Under the pieces are notes generated by a model that worked only from the letters and a program-made list of their open reading frames with translations, was not told the origin of the DNA and searched no databases. This document shows, in pieces, positions 1-7,077 of a DNA stretch of 22,338 bases. Numbering within the stretch: the first letter of the stretch is position 1; each line of letters opens with the position of its first letter. The stretch is from NCBI GenBank assembly GCA_002402635.1, contig DHGE01000120.1, positions 1 through 22,338 on the forward strand, written 5' to 3'. This stretch comes from Deferribacterales bacterium UBA4806 (GTDB lineage Bacteria; Chrysiogenota; Deferribacteres; Deferribacterales; UBA228). A program made the translations under genes and the position numbers.

Positions 1-185
1 ACTTCCATTTTTTCATCAAAAGTGAGATTTTCATCTTCATAAAGCAAACTATCTTTTGATCCTATGCCACCACCAACTGCTTTCTTGCCTCCTAAAGCAT
101 AAAATGAAGCTGACATTGCCCCAAACCATTGCATAAACTTACGTCTTGAAAGAGCAAGTTTTGACTCATGAGTTCTTTCACTCAT
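1..185 (-). CDS. N-terminus of a Tat-exported protein, probably a periplasmic oxidoreductase (partial)
   Basis: Only the first 61 codons are in the window; the gene continues past the left edge. The N-terminus is MSERTHESKLALSRRKFMQW and so on: a twin-arginine motif (S-R-R-K-F-M, residues 13-18) followed by a weakly hydrophobic stretch (about residues 19-33), which is a standard Tat signal. Tat export normally means a folded, cofactor-carrying enzyme. It is the last visible gene of a minus-strand set, 22 nt after a multiheme cytochrome gene and an outer-membrane barrel gene, so a molybdopterin oxidoreductase of the DMSO reductase family is a reasonable inference. No Mo- or FeS-binding motif lies in the visible part, so the enzyme cannot be named. 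The start is fixed by a strong ribosome binding site (GGAGGTC on the minus strand, bases 193-199), 7 nt before the ATG. Confidence 0.75.
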   Translation of the reverse strand, partial: MSERTHESKLALSRRKFMQWFGAMSASFYALGGKKAVGGGIGSKDSLLYEDENLTFDEKME

Positions 186-207
186 TTAAATTGACCTCCA
201 TAGTTTA

Positions 208-666
208 TTAATTAGGTCCTTGTGGACCATGATATCCCTTGTGACAGGTAATACATTTTGTATCCCTTAAGTTAGGAGAATGACATTCTGTATAACAGTG
301 CCCTCCATTTACAAATCTACTGGTGTGATACATTGGCATCTGTGTTGTATGGCATTCTTCACAAAATGCATTGTTATGGCATGTCATGCATTTTTCTCTG
401 TTCCAGCGTGATTCAAGGCCATGCCCTCTCCTCATCCAAGATGGGGTGTGATTTCTGGGGGGGGTATCCTCGTGACACCTGATACAATCATCTCTTTTGC
501 TATGACATGCTAAACATTCTTCTTCATTTACTTTGCTAGCCTGACCATGTAATTTCATCCAGGAAGCATTGTGGCTTTCTGGCTTGCTAGATTCGACAGA
601 GTACACTACTAGAGTTGAAATTACTATAAATAAAGTTGATATCATTAATATTTTAAAAGTTTTCAT
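208..666 (-). CDS. Periplasmic multiheme c-type cytochrome (5 CXXCH plus one CX3CH)
   Basis: This 152-residue protein has a signal peptide or membrane anchor (about residues 1-22, hydrophobic ILMISTLFIVISTLVVY). Five canonical heme c motifs follow: CLACH (51-55), CIRCH (61-65), CMTCH (93-97), CEECH (102-106) and CITCH (138-142). A sixth candidate, CYTECH (124-129), has three residues between the cysteines. Two repeats of the form H-x-x-S-W-M...H-G (about 32-41 and 73-82) probably supply distal heme ligands. This is a small periplasmic electron carrier of the cytochrome c3/c7-like or NrfB-like kind; I cannot name the subfamily. It starts 9 nt after the barrel gene stop, with its Shine-Dalgarno (AGGGGGA, 671-677) overlapping that stop codon, and is followed by the Tat-exported protein. 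The context suggests it shuttles electrons for that enzyme, possibly with the barrel. Confidence 0.9.
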   Translation of the reverse strand: MKTFKILMISTLFIVISTLVVYSVESSKPESHNASWMKLHGQASKVNEEECLACHSKRDDCIRCHEDTPPRNHTPSWMRRGHGLESRWNREKCMTCHNNAFCEECHTTQMPMYHTSRFVNGGHCYTECHSPNLRDTKCITCHKGYHGPQGPN

Positions 667-675
667 TATATCCCC

Positions 676-2118
676 CTACAAAGCAATATTTAACCAAGCT
701 TCAACTGTGTAATTATTTTCAAAGTCTTCATCTTCAAAAACATCAGAGTTTTCTATATTACAGTCAACTATTAAACTAACTCTTTTTGTTGGCTCCCATT
801 TACTTCCAAAGTAATATGTTCTGATAGATTCCCTTTTTCTGCCCCTGGCAAGAGTTACGTCACCATAATCAAACTCAACAAAATCATATTTATATCTGTC
901 ATATCTTGTTCCTGCATAAATATCTAATGTTTTTGTTATCTGCTGCGTAACACTGCCACCCACTTGAAGTTTTTGTTCATCATCAGATTCCTTATTATCC
1001 TCTGTATCCCATTTTTCTACAAATAAAGAAATATAGGTTCCATCTGTAGGTAAACCCATAATATCAAGACTTGTAAAATACTTGGTATAATCCCTATTAA
1101 AGAAGTCATTTTGACCATTTGCATCTCTATATTCAACTCCTGCCCCAATCATGAAGTGTTCAAGGAAGCCTTGATAAGCAGACACGTTTATTAGGTTGTA
1201 TTTACCATAGGGTAAAAGGGCATATGTAAGTGGGTTTTCTATATAACTGTTGTCATCACTAATCTCGTCATACACTCCTTCATATTTAACATTTAACAAC
1301 GTTCCTATTTTAGGCAGCTGAAAATTTCCTCCTGCCTCCAGTGTTTGAGCATTATCTAAATTGCCAAACTGTGCATATACTGTTCCATAGGGAACTACCT
1401 GGTCCACTCTAATATGGGCTATATCATCATGGAAATCTTCAACATTTGCTCTGATATATTCACCCCTTATTTTAGTGGTGTGAAATGGTTTAAATTCAAA
1501 GCCTCCACCATGGATCCAGTCATCGTCCCAATCATCAAAATAATTAACTGCAGCTCCTGAAAAACCAAAGATGGATAATTTGTCATTTATTTCATAGGAA
1601 ACATCTAAGCCATCAATTTGGAGTGTTTCTATATGGTTAACATATTGCCTGCCTGCCACTATGTTAGTGTTTGGTATTACATTGCTGAAAGTCAATTCTC
1701 CGTGGTAAAAGCGCGTGTAGACGTCGTTATTGTCGAGCCCTAAATCATGGGAATCATCAAAAAAGCGTTTACTATCAGAACCATTTAAATCACCTGAAAA
1801 CCTCAGAAAATATGAACCTTCTACATTTCCTTGTCCCAATTTAATACCTTTTATACTTCCTCTTATATATTGAAAAAGATCTTCATCGTCCGAATATTCA
1901 TTAGCTCTTAATCTAAACCTTGTTGTTAAATTCATATCCATTATTGCAGTGTTCCCTAACCTTATGCCTTGGTAGGAATTTTTAAATCCACCAGGGGTGG
2001 TATGCATCCCCCAGCTGTCTGGTGTGTTATATTCACCATAGGCAAATGCATAGTTACTACTAAAGACAGTTAAAATCATTGATAATAAAAGCATAATAAA
2101 GATATTTTTATTCTTCAT
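676..2118 (-). CDS. Outer-membrane beta-barrel (porin-like) protein of a respiratory module
   Basis: The predicted product is 480 residues with a clear signal peptide (MKNKNIFIMLLLSMILTVFS..., cleavage probably after A-F-A near residue 25). The mature part is rich in alternating polar/aromatic strands, Asp, Asn and Gly, with acidic loops (for example SDDEDLF, DNKESDDEQ) and no transmembrane helices, typical of a 14- to 18-strand barrel. I do not recognise a named family. An MtrB/DmsF-like cytochrome-associated barrel or a generic porin are both possible, but an N-terminal CXXC as seen in MtrB is absent (no cysteine near the N-terminus). The start at 2118 is preferred over an in-frame ATG 33 nt upstream, because AAGGGAGG sits just before it. 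It is first in the minus-strand set and probably transcribed from the 2157-2185 promoter. Confidence 0.8.
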   Translation of the reverse strand: MKNKNIFIMLLLSMILTVFSSNYAFAYGEYNTPDSWGMHTTPGGFKNSYQGIRLGNTAIMDMNLTTRFRLRANEYSDDEDLFQYIRGSIKGIKLGQGNVEGSYFLRFSGDLNGSDSKRFFDDSHDLGLDNNDVYTRFYHGELTFSNVIPNTNIVAGRQYVNHIETLQIDGLDVSYEINDKLSIFGFSGAAVNYFDDWDDDWIHGGGFEFKPFHTTKIRGEYIRANVEDFHDDIAHIRVDQVVPYGTVYAQFGNLDNAQTLEAGGNFQLPKIGTLLNVKYEGVYDEISDDNSYIENPLTYALLPYGKYNLINVSAYQGFLEHFMIGAGVEYRDANGQNDFFNRDYTKYFTSLDIMGLPTDGTYISLFVEKWDTEDNKESDDEQKLQVGGSVTQQITKTLDIYAGTRYDRYKYDFVEFDYGDVTLARGRKRESIRTYYFGSKWEPTKRVSLIVDCNIENSDVFEDEDFENNYTVEAWLNIAL

Positions 2119-2156
2119 TAATTTGCCTCCCTTAAAAAATATTGTATACATTTAAT

Positions 2157-2185
2157 TATGTAACAAAAATGAACAATGCAGTCAA
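2157..2185 (-). promoter_or_regulatory. Possible sigma70-type promoter for the barrel-cytochrome-Tat enzyme set
   Basis: Read on the minus strand, TTGACT (bases 2185-2180) is followed after 17 nt by TACATA (2162-2157). The overlapping CATAAT (2160-2155) is a better -10 match but gives a 19-nt spacer. It lies about 40 nt upstream of the chosen barrel start, in the 120-nt region shared with the divergent thioesterase gene. The -35 is good and the -10 only fair. Confidence 0.4.
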
Positions 2186-2205
2186 CTCAATAATTAAATA
2201 ATGTA

Positions 2206-2233
2206 TTGAAATATGTAAAGATCATAGTAAAAT
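2206..2233 (+). promoter_or_regulatory. Probable promoter of the plus-strand run, giving a leaderless mRNA
   Basis: TTGAAA (2206-2211), a 16-nt spacer, then TAAAAT (2228-2233): each hexamer differs from consensus at one position. The expected transcription start, 6-8 nt past the -10, falls at the A of the ATG at 2240. No Shine-Dalgarno is visible before that ATG, so a leaderless transcript is likely if this promoter is used. Confidence 0.5.
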
Positions 2234-2239
2234 AACTCA

Positions 2240-2752
2240 ATGAAACTTTATTTTCCACATACTGATAGTTGTTTTGTTTGCGGCGATGATGTTCCTAATG
2301 GATTGCATCTGAAAAGTTTTTATGAAGATGGCTTTGTAAAAATAGAATTTTCTGCCTTTGATGGAATTGGAGGGTACATGGGTGTTGTACATGGTGGCAT
2401 AGTCGCAACAATTCTGGATGAGGTAATGACATGGACATCATTTGCATTTAGTAGTTATATGAGATTGTTTTACACAAGAGAGATGAGCATTAAATATAAA
2501 AAACCAGTAACAATGAATAAGAATTACGTTGCAATTTCAGAATTTATGTATGAAAAAAAAAGCATAATTTTTGTTAGAGGCTATATTCAGGATCTTTCTG
2601 GCAATATTCATGTTCAATCTAAGGCTTCTTATTTTCCGATGGATGAGGAAAAATCAATAAAGGGGCTTAAAGCTTCGCGGTTTGTAAAAAATCTTACATA
2701 TCACCCCAAAATTTTACAATTTTATAAAGATTTAAATATTGACAAGCATTAA
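2240..2752 (+). CDS. PaaI-like hotdog-fold acyl-CoA thioesterase
   Basis: The product is a 170-residue single-domain hotdog protein. It has the C-F-V-C-G...P-N-G-L-x-L opening (residues 11-24) seen in many PaaI/YbgC-like thioesterases, and the central helix motif V-H-G-G-I-V-A-T-I-L-D-E (50-61). In this family the HGG turn binds the acyl-CoA thioester, and the Asp/Glu near the helix end acts in hydrolysis. The substrate cannot be told from sequence; medium-chain or aromatic acyl-CoA are common for relatives. The last 35 residues after the fold are variable. It is the first gene of the long plus-strand run, 28 nt before rlmH, divergent from the barrel gene. No Shine-Dalgarno precedes the ATG, which fits a leaderless mRNA from the 2206-2233 promoter. 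Confidence 0.82.
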   Translation: MKLYFPHTDSCFVCGDDVPNGLHLKSFYEDGFVKIEFSAFDGIGGYMGVVHGGIVATILDEVMTWTSFAFSSYMRLFYTREMSIKYKKPVTMNKNYVAISEFMYEKKSIIFVRGYIQDLSGNIHVQSKASYFPMDEEKSIKGLKASRFVKNLTYHPKILQFYKDLNIDKH

Positions 2753-2780
2753 TTAATAGATATAGTGCCTGCAATTATGT

Positions 2781-3236
2781 ATGTTTTTAGGTATTATAAT
2801 TCCAGATAGGCTAAAAAATAGCATATTTATTGAGGCCTATGCAGATTATATAAGAAGAATTGGATTTTATTGTGATATAAGAATTTTTGACTTTAAAAGT
2901 AAATATACAAAAGATTTAGAGAAGACAATGGCATTCCAGAAAGATAAAATACTTGATATAAGCAATGATTATACTAAAATTACAGTTGAGGCTAAAGGTA
3001 GGATGATGAATTCATTATCATTTTCAAAATGGATGGAAAAGATGATGCTATATAAGATGGAGATATATTTTATACTTGGTGGAGCTTACGGCTTACCAAA
3101 AGGAATAACAGAAATAGCAGATGATAATATATCACTTAGTGAATTAACTTTTAGCCATGAAATTGCCTTGATTGTCCTTTTGGAGCAAATATATAGAAGT
3201 TTTACAATTTTGTACAATCATCCATATAATAAATAA
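2781..3236 (+). CDS. rlmH: RlmH, 23S rRNA pseudouridine-1915 N3-methyltransferase
   Basis: The 151-residue length is normal for this small SPOUT-class methyltransferase, which methylates pseudouridine 1915 in helix 69 of 23S rRNA on assembled ribosomes using S-adenosylmethionine. The signature is in the C-terminal half: F-I-L-G-G-A-Y-G-L (about 97-105, the SAM-binding loop region), I-S-L-S-E-L-T-F-S-H-E (about 116-126), L-L-E-Q-I-Y-R-S-F (about 132-140) and the tail N-H-P-Y-N-K. Two positions differ from the usual pattern as I remember it: the Arg usually found after H-E-L-A is Leu (H-E-I-A-L), and the tail P-Y-H-K/R reads P-Y-N-K. No good ribosome binding site precedes the ATG, so expression may depend on coupling or on weak initiation. 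The downstream dksA-like ribosome binding site overlaps its stop codon. Confidence 0.92.
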   Translation: MFLGIIIPDRLKNSIFIEAYADYIRRIGFYCDIRIFDFKSKYTKDLEKTMAFQKDKILDISNDYTKITVEAKGRMMNSLSFSKWMEKMMLYKMEIYFILGGAYGLPKGITEIADDNISLSELTFSHEIALIVLLEQIYRSFTILYNHPYNK

Positions 3237-3246
3237 GGAGTTAATT

Positions 3247-3609
3247 ATGGAAAAAGATAAGAAAGAATACTTTAGAAATAGGTTGTTAGAGATGAAAAAG
3301 AAACTTATCAATAGCTTGAAAGAAAAATATGAAGATGCAAAGAGCTTAGATGAATCCTCTGGGAAAGATTTAGCCGATGAGGCTTACTATTTATATACAA
3401 AAACTTTAATGCTTGGGAAGGTAGAGACTGATGCATTGAAGTTAAGGCTTGTTGAACAGGCTTTACAACGTTTAGATGCAGACACTTATGGAGTTTGTAT
3501 AGAGTGTGAAGATAAGATAGATGAGAAAAGACTTGAATATGTTCCATTTGCGAGATACTGCACAGAATGTAAAAGTGAATTAGAAAAAAGTGGTAAGATA
3601 AAGATGTAA
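3247..3609 (+). CDS. dksA: DksA/TraR-family zinc-finger transcription regulator
   Basis: The 120-residue protein has an N-terminal coiled coil (about residues 5-80) carrying D-L-A-D-E-A (41-46) at the likely tip. This matches the D-x-x-D-x-A tip by which DksA reaches into the RNA polymerase secondary channel. A C4 zinc finger follows: C84-x2-C87, 17 residues, C105-x2-C108. The architecture is that of a DksA/TraR/YocK-type factor working with ppGpp, though it is shorter than the E. coli protein (151 residues). I chose the ATG at 3247 because AAGGAG (3235-3240) lies just before it; an upstream in-frame ATG at 3172 lies inside rlmH and adds residues unlike the family. It sits between rlmH and gpmI, 15 nt before the latter, suggesting stringent-response control in an operon of ribosome and energy genes. 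Confidence 0.88.
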   Translation: MEKDKKEYFRNRLLEMKKKLINSLKEKYEDAKSLDESSGKDLADEAYYLYTKTLMLGKVETDALKLRLVEQALQRLDADTYGVCIECEDKIDEKRLEYVPFARYCTECKSELEKSGKIKM

Positions 3610-3624
3610 GGGTACGTGATTCTG

Positions 3625-5154
3625 ATGAATGATAAAAACAAAATAGTATTGCTAATATTAGACGGATGGGGTTATCGAGAAAGTGAAGATTATAATGCTG
3701 TGAAATTATGTAATCCTATAAATTTTAATAATCTATGGGAAAATAATCCTCATATACTATTAAATGCTTCAGAAGAATGGGTGGGATTGCCGAAAGGTCA
3801 AATGGGAAATTCAGAAGTAGGTCATACCAATATCGGGGCTGGTAGGATAGTTTATCAGGATTATGTTAAAATTAATAAAGCGATAAACAACGGAACAATA
3901 AGAAACAATGAAGTAATAATGCAATTTATTGAAGATCTCAAGAACTCAAATTCAAGGATACATTTTTTTGGACTTGTTAGTGACGGTGGCGTACATAGCC
4001 ATATAGATCACCTAAAGGGGTTGTTGCAGCTGTTTAAAGAATTTGGGATAGAAAAAGCATACATACATGCTTTTACGGACGGTCGAGACACACCACCAAA
4101 AAGTGGAATAAACTATATTAAAGACTTAAATAACTATACTAAAAAAATAAATTATGGAGCCATATCCACAATAACTGGTAGATATTATGCTATGGATAGA
4201 GACAAAAGGTGGGACAGAGTTAAGCAAGCATTTGATGCTATTCGTTTTGGCAAAGGACTATGTGAAAAAAATCCAGAAGATGCAGTGTTGAATGCATATG
4301 AGAGGGGGGAAACCGATGAATTTATTAAACCCACCGTTATTAAAGGAATAGATGGCACGGTTAGAGATGGTGATGGTATTTTCTTTTTTAATTTTAGAGC
4401 TGACAGAGCAAGAGAGCTTTCATATGCTTTTATCAATAGTGATTTTAATTTTTTTGACAGAGGTAAAAAGCCAAAAGTTTTGTTTTTGACGATGACTGAA
4501 TATGATAAAACATTAGATGTAAAAGTTGCCTTTCCTCAAGAAAAATTAAAGAACATCTTAGGAGAAGTAATTAGTAATAAAGGTTTAAGACAGTTACGTA
4601 TTGCAGAAACTGAAAAATATGCACATGTTACCTTTTTCTTTAATGGTGGTAGAGAAGAGATCTTTAAGGATGAATTACGCATTCTTGTTCCTTCTCCTAA
4701 AAGTGTTCCAACATATGACAAAAAACCAGAGATGAGCGTTTACGAAGTTACAGATAAATTTAAAGAGGCATATAAACAGGAAGAGTTAAATGTAGTTGTT
4801 ATGAATTTTGCAAATCCAGATATGGTAGGACATACTGGGGTTCTAGATGCAGCAATTAAGGCCTGTAAAGCAGTAGATAACTGTCTTGGTGAAGTAATTA
4901 AAGTAGTTAAAGAGAATGATTCAATATTGTTGGTAACTGCTGATCATGGTAATAGTGAACAAATGTGGGATTATGAAACGAATGGTCCTCATACAGCCCA
5001 TACTACAAATTTAGTGCCTTTTATAATGTATAATTATAATGCTAAACTAACTAAAAATATTGGTAAATTGGCTGATATTGCACCTACTATGCTTGATATA
5101 TTAAATATTAAAATGCCTGATGAGATGTCAGGTGAAACACTTATTGTTAGATGA
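3625..5154 (+). CDS. gpmI: 2,3-bisphosphoglycerate-independent phosphoglycerate mutase
   Basis: This enzyme interconverts 3- and 2-phosphoglycerate through a phosphoserine intermediate, using two Mn/metal ions of the alkaline phosphatase fold. The 509-residue length is normal. Visible signatures are L-D-G-W-G (12-16, metal Asp13), G-N-S-E-V-G-H (61-67, nucleophile Ser63), S-D-G-G-V-H-S-H (119-126), T-D-G-R-D-T-P-P (151-158), G-R-Y-Y-A-M-D-R-D-x-R-W-D-R (185-198), N-F-R-A-D-R-A-R-E (about 256-264), N-P-D-M-V-G-H-T-G, and T-A-D-H-G-N-S-E-Q near residue 440. The ATG at 3625 is preferred to an in-frame GTG at 3616: the only Shine-Dalgarno-like run (AAGGG, 3608-3612) is too close to the GTG, though about 12 nt from the ATG is rather far. 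Its 3' end overlaps the comF-like gene. Confidence 0.97.
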   Translation: MNDKNKIVLLILDGWGYRESEDYNAVKLCNPINFNNLWENNPHILLNASEEWVGLPKGQMGNSEVGHTNIGAGRIVYQDYVKINKAINNGTIRNNEVIMQFIEDLKNSNSRIHFFGLVSDGGVHSHIDHLKGLLQLFKEFGIEKAYIHAFTDGRDTPPKSGINYIKDLNNYTKKINYGAISTITGRYYAMDRDKRWDRVKQAFDAIRFGKGLCEKNPEDAVLNAYERGETDEFIKPTVIKGIDGTVRDGDGIFFFNFRADRARELSYAFINSDFNFFDRGKKPKVLFLTMTEYDKTLDVKVAFPQEKLKNILGEVISNKGLRQLRIAETEKYAHVTFFFNGGREEIFKDELRILVPSPKSVPTYDKKPEMSVYEVTDKFKEAYKQEELNVVVMNFANPDMVGHTGVLDAAIKACKAVDNCLGEVIKVVKENDSILLVTADHGNSEQMWDYETNGPHTAHTTNLVPFIMYNYNAKLTKNIGKLADIAPTMLDILNIKMPDEMSGETLIVR

Positions 5155-5821
5155 AATATTTTATTCAGAATGTAGTTGTTGCAAAAGAAGAATCAATTAT
5201 CAAAAATATTTATGTACACAGTGCTTATGGTCATTACGCAATCTATTTGTAAAAAATTATTGTTATAATTGTGGTTTTCCTACAGGAATAAATTCAAATT
5301 ATTGTAGATATTGCTTAGAGAAAAAGAATTTTCAATATGCCTATTTCAATTTTTTCTACAAAGGTGCTGTAAAAATTATTATTAGGCAAATTAAATTCAA
5401 TAACAGTATAAAGGCTATATATTTGTTGAAATATATTTCTAGAAAAATGTTAAAGATTGATTTAATAAGGAAATATGATATAATAACAACAATCCCAACA
5501 CATTGGATGAGAAAGTTTAAAAGATTTGCTCATCCTGCCGATATCATTGCAAAGGAATTGTCAAAAAGGAAGGCCATTCCTTTTAAGAAGGTTTTGAAAA
5601 GGCTGAGATTAACAAAATATCAGTGGACATTAGAACGAAGTGAAAGATTAAAAAATGTAAAAGGCTCCTTTTCATTGGGTTTTAAAGTAAATGGATTGAA
5701 TATATTGTTGATAGATGATATATATACATCAGGTGCAACATTAAATGAAGCATGCCTTGTCTTGAAGAGGGCTGGAGCTAATGCAGTTGATTGCTATATA
5801 TTGGCAAAGAGCGTGTTATGA
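5120..5821 (+). CDS. comF: ComF-family phosphoribosyltransferase-like protein with Zn-finger
   Basis: The 233-residue protein has the ComF layout. An N-terminal Cys-rich zinc region (C18, C20, C21, C32, C35, C48, C51, C62, C65) is followed by a type I phosphoribosyltransferase domain with the PRPP loop L-L-I-D-D-I-Y-T-S-G-A-T (196-207). The P-T-H-W-M-R-K-F-K-R-F-A-H-P-A segment (126-140) corresponds to the R-G-x-N-Q region of relatives, but here that motif is altered. ComF is linked to DNA uptake/transformation in competent bacteria; many homologs in non-competent genomes have no proven role. The start is uncertain. ATG 5120 overlaps gpmI by 35 nt; GTG 5132 and TTG 5144 (with AGGTG at 5130-5134) are in frame and would keep the conserved L-L-D-E-I-F...C start. 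It overlaps the next gene by 4 nt. Confidence 0.85.
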   Translation: MRCQVKHLLLDEIFYSECSCCKRRINYQKYLCTQCLWSLRNLFVKNYCYNCGFPTGINSNYCRYCLEKKNFQYAYFNFFYKGAVKIIIRQIKFNNSIKAIYLLKYISRKMLKIDLIRKYDIITTIPTHWMRKFKRFAHPADIIAKELSKRKAIPFKKVLKRLRLTKYQWTLERSERLKNVKGSFSLGFKVNGLNILLIDDIYTSGATLNEACLVLKRAGANAVDCYILAKSVL

Positions 5822-7077
5822 TTGAACTTGATACTCTAAAAGAATGTGCAAGCAAAGTATTTGCAAATATAGTATTCCCAATCTATATAAAAATAGATAA
5901 CAATGTTTTTGTTTTTACAAATAATGTACTTAAAAGAATAAATGTTTCTGATTATTTTGTAGGGCAACTAAGAGAAAATAAGTTTACTATTAAAGGTAAA
6001 TTTAAAGATGAGTTAATAGATTTTTATATTCTACATATGTATTTATTAGATAGGAATGTAGCCTTCATTATCCCAGTTGTTTATGATATAAATAAACTCT
6101 TATCACATGTGTTTTGCAACATAATTGATATATATAGAGAACTTATGGACTTAAAAACAAAACTAGAAAAAAAACAATTAGAATTAGCAAATATATCCAC
6201 AAAATTACAGGAAAAGGAAGATGAAAATAGCAAATTATATATTAATTTAAGTGTACTATTGGATGAGAAGAAAAAGCTTGAAAACATCTTGAATGGGCAA
6301 GAAGTGGCACTCTTTGTTGTCGATGAACATTATAATATTATATATGGTAATGATTCGTTGGCAAGAATATTAAAATATAATGATGTAAAATATCTTGTGA
6401 ACAAAAAATGTTATAAACATATCTTTAATAAAGCTGAACCATGTGAATGGTGTAAAATGATAGATATATACAATTTGCAAAAACAATTTAATCAAAAGAT
6501 TGATATAACATTAGATCATTCAAAGTTTAGCTTTGATCAGCTGATGTATCCTGTGATTGTAGATGGAAAAGTTATAAACGTAGTTGAAACACTTAATGAT
6601 ATAACTCAATATATTGAGTTGTTGGAATCAATTGAAAAAATTGATTTGGAGAAGCAACAGATTGCTAAAAGAAATATTGACAATATAAAAGAGATTGGAG
6701 CTTTGAGAAAAGCATATAATGAATTATATAATGAGTATTTGAAAAATAAAGAGCAACTTGATAAGTTAAATATTTTAACAAGTAAATTAGTTGAATTTAA
6801 TAATGTACAAAAAACCATTGATATAGTTAATCAATTAAAAAAATTTTCGCAAATAAATAAAATTCAAGAAAGAAAACTTGAAAATTATGCAAAAAGAATT
6901 AACACCTATGAAACTAAAATAAAAGAATTGCGTCAAAAAGCTATTTATGAAGTAAATAGATTAGGTAATATTGTTAAGAATAGGAAAGAAATGAGTAATG
7001 ATGAATTAAATGGTATACTTGCTTTTTTAGAAAAGCAAATAAACACATATATAAAGGAGGACGAATATGTCGATTAA
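5818..7077 (+). CDS. Orphan PAS-domain coiled-coil protein without an output domain
   Basis: The 419-residue protein is not assignable to a named family. An N-terminal globular part (1-105) is unrecognised. A coiled coil (about 108-157) leads into a PAS domain (about 157-270: I-L-N-G-Q-E-V-A-L-F-V-V-D-E...I-I-Y-G-N...D-I-T-Q-Y). The PAS domain contains K-K-C-Y-K-H-I-F...P-C-E-W-C-K, with Cys198, Cys209 and Cys212, a Cys pattern common in PAS domains of anaerobic sensors. Long coiled coils follow (about 266-318 and 350-415). No histidine kinase, GGDEF/EAL, HTH, methyl-accepting or membrane segment is visible. The start at 5818 gives an ATGA overlap with comF; an in-frame ATG at 5791 is inside comF. 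Its last codons carry the ribosome binding site of gap and overlap gap by 11 nt. A structural or redox/ligand-sensing adaptor is possible. Confidence 0.7.
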   Translation: MIELDTLKECASKVFANIVFPIYIKIDNNVFVFTNNVLKRINVSDYFVGQLRENKFTIKGKFKDELIDFYILHMYLLDRNVAFIIPVVYDINKLLSHVFCNIIDIYRELMDLKTKLEKKQLELANISTKLQEKEDENSKLYINLSVLLDEKKKLENILNGQEVALFVVDEHYNIIYGNDSLARILKYNDVKYLVNKKCYKHIFNKAEPCEWCKMIDIYNLQKQFNQKIDITLDHSKFSFDQLMYPVIVDGKVINVVETLNDITQYIELLESIEKIDLEKQQIAKRNIDNIKEIGALRKAYNELYNEYLKNKEQLDKLNILTSKLVEFNNVQKTIDIVNQLKKFSQINKIQERKLENYAKRINTYETKIKELRQKAIYEVNRLGNIVKNRKEMSNDELNGILAFLEKQINTYIKEDEYVD

